Positions 40,077 through 50,956 of a DNA stretch of 64,000 bases are shown piece after piece; within the stretch, counting starts at the first letter, position 1, and each line of letters begins with the position of its first letter. The position numbers and the translations under genes are program-made. The notes under the pieces were generated by a model that ran no database searches, was not told where the DNA came from, and worked only from the letters and a program-made list of their open reading frames with translations. Source of the DNA: Evernia prunastri (Eukaryota > Ascomycota > Lecanoromycetes > Lecanorales > Parmeliaceae); contig NKYR01000047.1 in NCBI GenBank assembly GCA_003184365.1, positions 221,052 to 285,051 of the forward strand. Direction: 5' to 3'.

Positions 40077-43014
40077 TCACGGCCTTTCAGCGCACACTAT
40101 GCCCTCCAGTACTCTCAACGCTCGCACCCCCTGGTCCTCAAATTTTCCCACCAGACGCTCACATTCGTTCCGCAATCTTTCCTCTCCCCTCTGCGCGTTA
40201 AACTGGATCCACTGCTCGACTGTCAACTTCTTCTCCGGGCTTGTGAGACGACTTTCCAAGCTCTTGCCTGCTCCTCCGAAGACAGAATGGCTGTTCTCCC
40301 TGTCTGCAGTTGGCGTACCCTCGAAGATGTGCTCCATCTCAATGGCAGTCCAGGCGAAAGTGGTCTTTAGCTTCGAGATGTTGTTTCTTGAGGGAGAGCT
40401 AACGGGCGTGGTGATTGCCAATGGAACGCGACAAATCTGAGACGCTGACGGAGATGGCACAGAGAGCGGAGGGCGGACTTTGGCTGGGCGAGATGACGGC
40501 GGTTGGTTTTCAGCATCGGATGATTGCGGCGAAGGAGCTGGCTTCGACGTCGAATGTGCTGATGGTGGTTGCGGTGAAGGGCGGGCGGTTTCGGTTTTTA
40601 TTGCACTTGGCTGGTCTATCGACAGAGTTGCTACTCCTTGTGGCGTAAAGACTTCGGGCTCCGGCAGAGTCTTTTTGGTCTTGCCCGATTTTGCTATTGC
40701 TCTCGATGGTTTCCGCTGCTTTTTGGCTTCTTGAACATCCTCGGAGACAGGTCGCACAATGCCATTATGATCATCGACCGGACGAATATTTGTGCCTTGC
40801 TCTTCTGGCGATGCATCGTCCATGATAGGCTGCACAATGTCTTCGATATGTCGGCTCACCAGCGCAGCCTTCTTACCTCCTTTCACCTTTTTCGCAGGAG
40901 CTTTCTTGCTACCGCGTGTGGTGCGAGCTTGCTTCAGAACGCTAGCATCAGTCTCATGCCCCGAGTCATCCTGGGCGGTCTGCGTGCCTAGCATGGAGCT
41001 GTTGATATCGGAAGCAGGGATCATGGCTTCAAAAGAACTTGGGACGTCTGATGTTCGAACGTTCCGTGGAGGCACTTTTCTAGACGCTTGTCGGCTTCTT
41101 GGCTGCTGACGATCTTTCATAAGTGGTTCTTCATCCATCTTGTCCTCAGGAGCCGCAATCGCCTCCTCCTCATTCCCTGGCTCTTTGTCAGGTTCGTTCT
41201 GTTGCTCCAAAACTTTCTGTGTCTGTGCTGAGTTCTGATGCTCTGGTGATGACGGTTGATCTAGGTTTTCATGTACTACGGCGGCATGTTTGTCCCCTGC
41301 AGAAGTTGGCACATGAGACTCTTCAGTGGTATTCGATACAGGTAAATATATGTCTTGCGTCATCGAGTCATCAACGGTCATCGGGTCATCAACGGTGACC
41401 GTACTTGCTCTGGTCGTTCTCCTGGTCGATGCAACAGATGCGGTTGCCTTCCTTGATCCAGGCTTTGTCCTTGTCAGGCGCCGGGTCTTGGGCTCTGTTG
41501 TGACAGGCGGCTCAATATCGCCCTCTTCATCCGTCAAGGGACGGTCTAGTTCTGCTTCCAACGCTGCATCGATCTCCTCGTCAGGAGGCATGGTGGCTCG
41601 AAGAAATGCCTTAGATGCAGTAGATGCAGTTGAGGCTTTGCGCGCCTTGGAAGAACTCCTTTTCTTGCCGCCTTTCCCTTTCTTCCGAGCCTGGGATTGC
41701 TGTGGTGGTCGAGTTGCCTGGTCCACCACAGTCATTGGTTGATCATGGTCAGGCTCTTCCTGTGGAGGAGGACTTGATGCAGTGCGCGCCTGTGCCAGAC
41801 TTTCGTTTTTCCTCGTCATACGCCGTTTACTTGGTCGATTTTGAGAATTCTTTTCACGGTCATGAGCCTCTACATCGGTCGACACATCATGCGTTGTGCT
41901 TATCCCATCGCTTTTCCTTTTCTTGTTTCCCTTATTCTGCGTAGGAGCTGTTTCGACTTTCACCTCGAAATCATCGTCTTCTGGCTCCAGAAAGCTACTA
42001 GCGACCTGTGTATTTTCGTCCACTGCTTGGCTAGCTTGTCTCTCTGCCTTGGCCGCTGGCTTTCTCGTTCTGGCGCCTTTTTTCCCCCCTTTCCCAGATT
42101 TTGGGGCCTTGGCTGGCTCGACAACAGACATGACACTGTCATCGCCATGGGCATCGGTATCTGCGACTGACACACCTTCAGAAATAGTGGTGAAGTTCGA
42201 CTGTGTAGACATGCGGGAGGCTTTCGAAGCGCGGCCTTTTTTTGGACGTCCGGCTTTTGATTTCATTGTGGTTAAAAGAGAAAAGAACGCGCAGTCTGGA
42301 GAGCGCCGCTGATGCTCGTCACTACTCGGCATGAGTACGAGTCCACTAATCAAAAGTAGATTATCTGTCCTACCGGGGGTTGTCTTTCGGCTCCCAACCA
42401 TCCAAGCTCAGACTACAATACGAACACTTGACGAAGTCTTCACTCTCCAATGTGGGGCAATAGTACCATCCTGCCTCTATCATCTGCATATTCGATGAGC
42501 GACAACGATTCCTCACGATAACGTCCGGGACATACCTTCTGGGTCTTATATGTCCAACCCCTCTTGTTTTCGTGCGGCCAATTAGAGCCAAATGTCATCC
42601 TTCTCGCATCTAGCATCCTCTCGGACATTGGATCCTCCTGGCTTTGGCTGCCATTCTCGGTTTCGAGTTCCGTGGCGATCGTGATCGCCCATCCGCAATT
42701 TGGGGAATGCTTCAGATGCTCTTCGATAGCATTGTCGTTCTCTTCCCAGCCGTCAAGGTTACTTTCGCACAGATAGCACCTAGTATTGTCCGGACACGAG
42801 GACGTTGGTCGATAGAAGAAGCCCGCACGCGCAAGCTGACTTTGTGTCAGCATTGAGGAACCAATGGTCTCTGGAGAACACGACACACCTGCGGAGGGGA
42901 TGGATTCCTGTGCGGCCACTTCAGAGTCTTTCCATTGCTAGCATTTGAGGCTCTCTTTTTCGTAGCTGGGTGTGCTACGTTGAAAGATGCCAGACGAGCC
43001 GCGTAGCTTTCCAT
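40077..43014 (-). CDS. bir1: Bir1 (survivin-type chromosomal passenger complex subunit)
   Basis: The BIR-domain scaffold that, with INCENP and Aurora, forms the chromosomal passenger complex at centromeres. Four exons, 43014-42889, 42835-42536, 42483-42374 and 42321-40077, give 2781 bp and 926 residues. An in-frame ATG 18 bases upstream (43032) could add six residues. Two zinc-binding BIR domains are seen: C62-x2-C65, H82, C89, and C162-x2-C165, H182, C189, each with LDGWE between. The second is split by an intron, ending SPDCAFFSLL. Then comes a long disordered Ser/Thr/Lys-rich tail with many basic patches and possible Cdk/Aurora sites, and a conserved C-terminus, FAWTAIEMEHIFEGTP and LTVEQWIQFNAQRGEERL, as in fungal Bir1. 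It is divergent from tam41 across about 470 bp. Confidence 0.93.
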
Positions 43015-43032
43015 TGTGCTTCCGACAGCCAT

Positions 43033-43500
43033 AGCGCAGATCCGGTCTGTCCTTCTCAAGCAACCAATCTCTTCGTCACAGTCGAAATGATGAGGAGTAT
43101 GGAAAGAGAAGCTGCGACGAGTTGGCCTGATAGTGAAGTTGTTTGTTTTGGTTTTGCCGGTTGAGGCTCGCGCGATGATGCTAGCCACCTAGCGTGCCTC
43201 GAGTTACGCTTGTACCTGAATTCTAATTTTGCGGGAAGCGGAAGCCGGAAAAACTTCAAAGGCCGAGCTGCTTATTTTACGTCAAGGCCAACTCGGCAGG
43301 CAAGATACAAAAATATGGCGAACGCTCTTGACATCCAAATATCCTTCACCATTGTATCCATTGAATCCATTGTATCTCTTGATCGCATATGGAGTGCTCG
43401 AACGTTCTCGATATTGTCAAGGTCTCCGGCCATCTACGATAGCACAATTTGAGCGTTTTTGAAAGTCAAGTTTGCTCCCTCGAAAGTAGCCCTGTTTACA
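43033..43500. promoter_or_regulatory. Divergent promoter interval bir1 / tam41
   Basis: 468 bp between the two starts. No clear TATA box. Short repeats of CATTGTATCC/ATTGTATCTC near 43350-43380. The function is inferred from head-to-head position. Confidence 0.45.
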
Positions 43501-45144
43501 ATGCGAAGAACCCTAGTGCCAGTGAGGTCCTCGCTCTTCCTGCTCTCCCAAAATTGCGGACTTCCAACCTTGGCTGACATCTTGACTATCTAGCTGTGCC
43601 ATAGGTCCAAGCGACGGATAAAGTCCAGCCTCGGGCTGGTAAGAGTAGGATGGCAGTATCGGACGCCGCGGAGTTCACCGCTTCACTACCGACGACTCGC
43701 TTCTACTGGTTCTGGCAGCACAAACAGTGATACGTCTACAACGACTTCCGAAGCCCCAAGCAGCAGCTCTTCCCCATCCTCCTCAGGACCGACCCCAAAC
43801 CCTTCACAAAAATCGTCAGTCAGACCAACCAATCTGCCACCAGACTGGGATGAAAACCCGGACTATAATGTACAGGCCTTCAAAGATCTCCCCTCTGATA
43901 GTTTCGGCGTCAATCAACATATCGTGATCAACGATGAATTCAAAGAAGCCTTGCGGCAGATCTTATGGAAATTCCGAGCTCCAATCCGGTATGCCTTTGC
44001 TTACGGCTCTGGCGTGTTCCCTCAGACCGGCTCGAGCTCATCAAGCCCCTCAAAACTACATTCGAATCCGAGCCCGGCCATCTCCACGGTGCAGAAAGGC
44101 AGCGGCAAGATGATAGACTTTATCTTTGGGGTTTCATATACCCAACATTGGCATTCTATGAATCTGCAACAACATCGCGATCATTATTCAGCAGTTGGCT
44201 CTCTTGGGTCTGCCTTCGTCTCTCGGATACAGGATAGATGGGGGGCCGGTGTCTATTTCAATCCTTATACAACTGTCAACGGAACCCTGATCAAGTATGG
44301 CGTCGTCAACCTCGATACGCTGTGCCGCGACCTCTCGACGTGGGACACTCTTTACCTGGCAGGACGTCTGCAAAAACCTGTCAAGATCCTCCGTGATGAT
44401 CCACGTGTCCGTTTGGCTAATCAGGTCAACCTTATATCCGCCGTTCGCACTGCGCTTCTCCTCCTCCCACCGAAGTTCACTGAACAAGATCTCTACAAAA
44501 CCATTGCGGGGATCTCGTACCTCGGTGACCCTCGAATGTCTTTGGGAGCTGAGAATCTGAACAAGGTCTCGAATATCGTGAATCATCAACTGCCCAATTT
44601 CCGTCGCTTATACGCTCCCCTGATCGAGAACCTTCCCAACGTCTCATTCCAAGACTCGCGATGCAACTCGCCGGCGTGGGTCGATGATCCTGATACCAAT
44701 GCTATGCTGGTACAGGACATGGATCCCAAAAAGAGAGGAAATATGGTCCGCCGCCTACCTAAGAATTTCCGAGAGAAGCTTTATTTCCAGTATCAGTCCA
44801 AATACCAGATCCCGCAACTTGAATTCAACAAGATGATGGAGCAAGCCAACGATGAGGATCCTTCAAGAATCAAACGGAAGCAAGGTGGTCCTTTCGAGCA
44901 AAGGATAGCCAGTGACGAACAAGTATCGCTGAATAAAGAAGTCAGTGCGGCGATTACAAAGATTATCAAATGGCCAAGCTGGAGTCAGAGCACCAAAGGT
45001 CCTGTTACCGCGGGGTTTCGCAAGACATGGAGGTACTCGACGGAGAAATGGGAGAAGTACAGAGAAGGACAAAAGCAAGGAACACAGAAAGCAGGCGTTC
45101 CGGATTCTGGGAAGGCTCAGGATCGCGAGGGAAAAGATTCATGA
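43501..45144 (+). CDS. tam41: Tam41, mitochondrial CDP-diacylglycerol synthase
   Basis: Inner-membrane, matrix-facing cytidylyltransferase that makes CDP-diacylglycerol from phosphatidic acid and CTP for cardiolipin synthesis. Two exons, 43501-43521 and 43594-45144, give 523 residues. The 72-bp intron is a multiple of three and contains an in-frame TAG and a TTGACTATCTAG end that suits a branch point plus acceptor. The N-terminus is Arg/Ser-rich (MRRTLVP then CHRSKRRIKSS), fitting a mitochondrial presequence. The nucleotidyltransferase core shows APIRYAFAYGSGVFPQTG, MIDFIFGVSYTQHWHSMN, GAGVYFNPYT, IKYGVVNLDTLCRDLSTWDT, LYLAGRLQKPVKIL and TIAGISYLGDPRM, the standard Tam41/Mmp37 series. It ends convergently 277 bp from ltn1. 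Confidence 0.95.
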
Positions 45145-45421
45145 CAATTCTGTACAGTAACAATATACCCCTGCAGTGACTGAGCTCGGTCATAGTCCGA
45201 AGGATTCATTTTGGACTGCAGGAAAAGCAGGCCGTATGGGGTCGTGGCATCGTCAAAAGGCTAGTAACCAAAATACACTCTTTATTGACTACCAACACGC
45301 TTCGCGGCATGACGCCCGTGACCATGATATCTTGTTTTCATGGTCGTAATGTCCCAACGCTTTTACCTCTTTGGCTCCAAAGTCTTTATGCCCCACCAAT
45401 GTCAAAGACATTTTCCCCTCC

Positions 45422-48400
45422 CTAGCTGTAATTGAAGTTATTCCTACACAAAGGACAGCTACTCGAATTGCTGCTCTTGAACCACCTGAACAGACAGCTG
45501 CTATGGAACGTATTCTTGCACGTCGAGCACTTCTTACTCGGCAGCTGCCGATCCGCACTGACAACACTGTAGCAAATCGCACACTCCGTCTGCCCCTTCA
45601 TCGCCGCCGTCACGTTCTTCCTCCACGCCATCAGGCCATCGATGATGGAATTCCCCTCGCCGGCGCCGCCCGAGGAGAAGTTGATGACGCCCTGGGCGTT
45701 GATGATCCAGAAGCGCCACTTCTTCTCCGCGACGCCGACGCGGTGGACCGATTCGACCTCGGCGCGGGCGAGCGGGTAGGCTGGCGGGAGGCGGATCGCG
45801 ATGGTCATGGTTTGCTCGTCGATGGGGATGGAGGCGGTGATTTCGCGGGCGGCAGGGGAGACTTTGACCGTCATTGGCTGGTCGGCTGCGGATTGCGAGG
45901 GGGCCCAGTCGCTAATGACGGAGAGTTCCTGGGCGATGACGAGAGGGGAGATGTATTTTTGCGTCCAGGCTTCGACGGCTAAGCTGAGCTGGCGGGAGGT
46001 ACTGTCCCGCCACCAGTCTTTGGTTATCGAGGGTAGCCTCCGTAGGCAGAGATAGTAGAGGTGGATCATGGCGCCGTGGGTCTCTTGCTCTGGGGTCTGG
46101 TCGCCTCCCAGAACCGAGGTTTGGAACTCGTATCTGGAGGCATCAATGGGCTTTTGCCTCCCATTTATCAAGATGTTGAATATAAAGTCCAACAACTCTT
46201 GCGTATATGCGCCTTCTTTGAGCGCGGCAACATAGTCCGCTTGTACTTTGTAACTTGCCTTTTCCCAATGGTCGAAGGTAAGCTGCCAGCTGAGAATGTA
46301 GCTGCGTAGCGAAGGTGGTATTATTCTTTCATAATTGTGCTCGGCCATGGTTGCTATTGACGGCGGTGCAAGGATCAATGACATAAGTTCCTCCGGTAAC
46401 TGTGCGACAAAATCGTTTGATAAGGCTTTGTCAATGGACACTTGCTCCTGGTTCGTAGGTATCTTCGCATGCAAAAGCTCGTATGTAGCCTCTTGAAGGG
46501 CGGCAGATTCTGAAGCGATCACAGGATAAAGATCTTGTACCTCGACTTTTACGTCTTCGACCAAGCCGACCAGCTGTCTTTTCAGCAATTCGTTGACTAT
46601 TCGCCGGGGTTGATGTGAGTCATCAGGGTAACCTGTCAAGAGATCACGTCGTCAGCAATAGTAGAAGACTCGTAGAAGTGACATGCAGGTCATTGCGAAA
46701 GGCAGGGAAAATGTGGCCATAGCAGGGGCCAGAATGCCTTAGTTCACACGAAGCAGGCAGAATGCTCACCTTGGAGCTGCCACAATAATCCCACCATGCA
46801 TTTTGCGATGGCCGTCCTTTTTTCGCTCCAAGCGTCAAGTAAGTCATCATTTGATTCGAGCATATGTTGTTTTCGTAAAAGGTTTAGAAGTCTCAGGCTT
46901 GCATGAAGCGCGTAAAGATCGGCTTGCGCGCCGGTCTTTTGTATCTCGTCGAGAATTGCTGACCAAAAAGGGCCGTAGATTTCCTTTACCGCGGGGAGAA
47001 CGTACGACAGAACAACCATAATTTGCCCTCCAGCAAAAGTAAACGATGATACACTGCTCTCAAATTGTCCAATCAAATGTTGCACAAAAAAGACCAAACG
47101 TTGCTGTGGTATGTCGTTGACGTAGTCTTGCGCTCTCGAGAAAATGCAGCTGACTAGGTACAGTTTACGCATTGCTGTTCTTGTAAGCCACATACTTTTA
47201 GCGGCCTGATATCTGTTGACATACCTTCTAGTGGGTTTTTATGAAAATCGTGCCCAGTTAAATCAGTCACAAGATAATTGCAAAGCCTGAAAAGCTCTTC
47301 CGATTCCGAAGCTGACGTCAAATACGCACCTGCAACAAACGCATCATCTGATCTTCGGAACCCTTTGATTAAATCAGCGTCATTGCTGTGTGCCGAGGGG
47401 CCGTGCAACTCAGCGATTTCTGCAGCCAGAGCAGAATATGCTCTCCCGCTGTAATATGACGAAGCTGTTAGGCCACAAGAGTCATCAAGGAGCTGCTTTT
47501 GCACTTCGGAAATGGATCCTGACGTTGGCGAATCCCTTCTGCGACACCAGCCTCCAAGTAAGCTCTGAGCTTCAGCAACAAAGTTGACTATCTCGGACTC
47601 CCTGTCTAGGTCAATAGAATCCCAAAGGGGCATCGAACCAGGTACACTGAGGTTATCGCTGGAAAGTTGAAGGAAGAGAGCCATGTATTTACAGACTGTG
47701 ATCTTTTGCTCATGTGTAGCGCTATCGAAAACGCCTGTACCCTTAATGGTTTGGGTCGTGTATTGAGCCATACGGAATGCGGCAGAATTGCCATCCCCAT
47801 CTCGAGATATTGTTTGCTTGATCGAATCCGACGGAACGGGCGAGATCATGGACAGAGAGCCGCCAAATGCATTCGTGATTGCTAACGATGGATCCGGAAC
47901 GCGCGAGGTGAATGGCGCCAGTGCAGCATTCCACTGCGCGACGTTCGGCAACAACTCTTGGACCAAAGCCGGCATGTCGCTGGAAGACGAACTCTCCAAC
48001 ACCTTACGTGCTTGAGTAACAAGGGCATCGGTCCTATCATTCTGTCAGAGGTCTTGGTAAATTTTCCCAGAGAGTGGTGATAAACATACGAAAGAGAAGT
48101 TGCTTCAGCGGTGTCAAGACCCCTTTTGACTATTTCAATTAAGGGGTTGGCTGCTTGACCGGCGCTGCCTTGAGCCGCCAATGCCTTTTCTATCGTGGAG
48201 CTCGTGTATCGAGCACGCTCGGCAATTCCGTCGTCAGGTGAATCGCCTAGGAGAAGCAGCTTGGAAAGCAGGCTCGAGCCTTTTGGCGACCGCGCGAACT
48301 CTGTCAGCTTGCCTGGACTGTGTTTGATTGTCATCTCGAAGCCATGAAGACCTGTAACACTCTTCGAGCTGATCGACAAACCCTCAGTCATGTTTGCAAG

Positions 48401-50599
48401 AATCTCCTCTGTGAGCGATTTGGGAGCGACTGGATTATTTATCGCAGCCATTACGAGATTCCAGCTCGATATATCGTCGTCTTTCATTGCCTGGCCTACG
48501 CGAGCAATTACCATTGCGGAAAGAGATCCAGTGGTAGCAAGACGTGGGCAGGAGATGAAGCTCTGCAGAGCGATTGACTTTGATGCAGACTCAGGTGCTT
48601 CAGCCAGCATCTGCATACACTTATCATAACTTTGACTAATGTCACACAGACCATCTAGATGGTTCAACATTATGACAAGATACTTGGCGGAGGGTGAAAG
48701 GAGTAGATTTGGAAGAGCCTCGTTTACGAATCTCAAAATCTCCGCCTTACACCCCCCATCGCTGAGCACGACCTCGGGCAGTTTCTGTATCAGTAGTTCC
48801 AAAGCGGCTGCCGCTCCGTATGGCTTTCCATTCCTCGCCTCGAGAACGGAAATGGCAGCACTAATCTCTGATGATATCGTGTGTTTAAAGACATCACCCG
48901 CGATATTTTGCCCGCTGCCCTTCAGTAAAGTGGCTTGCAGGCAATACCACCTGTCTAGCTTGGCAGAAAGTGAATCTTGAGACTTTACATAGTCCTTAGC
49001 CTGCTCTGGAAGGGAAGTCTTGAGGTCTTCGATTATGTTACTGGACAATTCCTTCCATTCTTCTTCGAAAGAGCCTGCGTGTTGCAGTATGGCCTGATTG
49101 CAAGCTCGAATGCATATCTCTTGCCCTTGTGCACCTGTGACTGCCCATCGAGAGTTGTCAGACGATGGTCTGACATATTGAGCCAGTATAGGCAGAACCG
49201 AGGATGTTACGACCCGGCGCCGAGAAGCTGCATCGGAAAAAGAAGAGAGCGCAACGTCAGAAGCAGTCAAATACGCATTCCAAGCCGCGAAGCTGTTCGC
49301 CCGCGATTCATCTCTGCTATTGAGACCTTCTTGCAAAGCGTTCAGTACCGGCGTAAGTGATTCCTTCTCGCCACCAACCTTTTCCTTGGACTCTATATCT
49401 GCAGATCTTACAAGTATCGATAGTGGAAGATTTGAAAGCAACGCTGCAATCTGAGTCCAGAAATCGGGGGGTCCCCCCTGCGAACCTTTCTTTAAAAAAT
49501 GGCATAAGCGGTTCGCTGCTGACTTCTTCCCAGAACCTGGGTAATATGTCGTCCAGGCATCTGGTAGCTCTACAGAAAGTAGGGCAAGGACTTTGGCGTA
49601 ATCATACGCTGAACCGAACTGAGTAGTATTGAGACCTGCCGCGAGCACACTAGCAGAGATGGTCGATGGGTTGAGAGTATTTTTGTACTTGACTAGTATT
49701 GTACCTAGCAACCGATACAATGCACGGCGGACAAACGCATCACCGTCAGATGCGAAATGCCAGAGTTTCTCTTCATTCAAGAACTCATGGAGAAGGTTTC
49801 GACTTCTCTCAATGTCGGCTTCGGGAAAGCTCTCCACAAGATTTGTCACCATCATGATAGATGCGCCAACTACTCTCGAATACTTGGCAGACGAGTCATC
49901 AGGGCTCGTTGTCCGCTTATCGCTCAAAGTATCCATAGTCTCCTTCAGGACTACGTCTTCAGCGTATTCAAGTATGGAGACCTGATACAGTCGCCACACG
50001 TTTTTCACTTTCTCTTCAGAGCCGAATACTCGTTTGAACGATTCGTTTGCGGCTCGGCTGACAGATTTATCATTGTCATATTGACCTGCTACCCACGAAG
50101 CAGCGACATTAGGCATGTGCCTCGCCATTCGTTTGCCACAGGAGATTGCGACCTGCCCTTGCAGAGTATGAGAAAGCTGCCGTACGCGACGAGAGGTATC
50201 AATGGATGAGCGTGGATATATCTTGGCCTGTGTAATGTCAAAACGCTGTGACCCCAAAGCGCACTCGTTTCAAAGGTGACCCACCCATGCCGTCAGCACT
50301 GTTTCCTCCACTCCACCCGTTCCAGCTTCAAGCGACGAGACATAGGTATGCAAGTCTTCTAGTGCTTTGGCTTTCGTCGTCCCATCTTTCTTCTGAAGGT
50401 TTTTGAAGGCAACTCCTACGTTGGGATCCGAGAATCCACTCAAGTCTGGTGGCTCGTAGACGTATGACAATGGCGATGATGGCACGGCTCCAAAGGCGGA
50501 GCTACCGGTACTGCCACCAAAGACTGCGCCATCACCTCCAAAGGCTCCAGAGACGGCGCGGCTGCTGGAAGCCTGCGATTTAAATGCCTTCTTGCTCAT
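45422..50599 (-). CDS. ltn1: Listerin E3 ubiquitin ligase (Ltn1/Rkr1), ribosome quality control
   Basis: RING E3 of the ribosome quality control complex that ubiquitinates stalled nascent chains on 60S subunits. Five exons (50599-50285, 50227-48090, 48033-47225, 47174-46770, 46632-45422) sum to 4878 bp and 1625 residues, a normal fungal length. The N-terminal region (SPLSYVYEPPDLSGFSDPNV, VAFKNLQKKDGTTKAKALED) is the conserved listerin start. HEAT-like helical repeats fill the middle. The C-terminus holds an RWD-like region and a terminal RING-CH: CAICYSVVSADRQLP, CSTCKNTFHSSCLFRWF and CPLCRNNF. Intron acceptors were chosen by frame: exon 3 begins after GATAG and exon 4 after GAACAG; alternatives run into stops. 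It is divergent from rad3 and convergent with tam41. Confidence 0.94.
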
Positions 50600-50956
50600 G
50601 GCTTGACCTGGGTTCGCGGAATGGAAGAAAGCGTTAAAAAGCAGGGAGATGGTCAATATACTGCGATCTCACATCGCAAGTGACTAGAAGCCGTGTGAGG
50701 AATGCGTTCAGCAGAAACTCAAGAAACATGTAACCCTCAAGGATGAAATAATGACGTTCGAAGTCTGTGTCGCAGCGGTTAGTAATCTTATCTTAGTGTC
50801 TTGGCGTCAAATGCGGGAAAGCCCCTCGGCCATGCATGAGGTACCTCTTTAATTTAAGGCTGAGTCACAAGTGGCAACATTTTGGAGACAGCGAGCTCAT
50901 CATTGATAGTTTCGTCTACACCTGTCGTGGCCCATTGTGGCCTGCGAAAGGTCAAG
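50600..50956. promoter_or_regulatory. Divergent promoter interval ltn1 / rad3
   Basis: 357 bp between the two ATGs. The rad3 frame is open upstream from 50882 but has no ATG, so this part is taken as 5' leader. No known element was identified. Confidence 0.45.
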
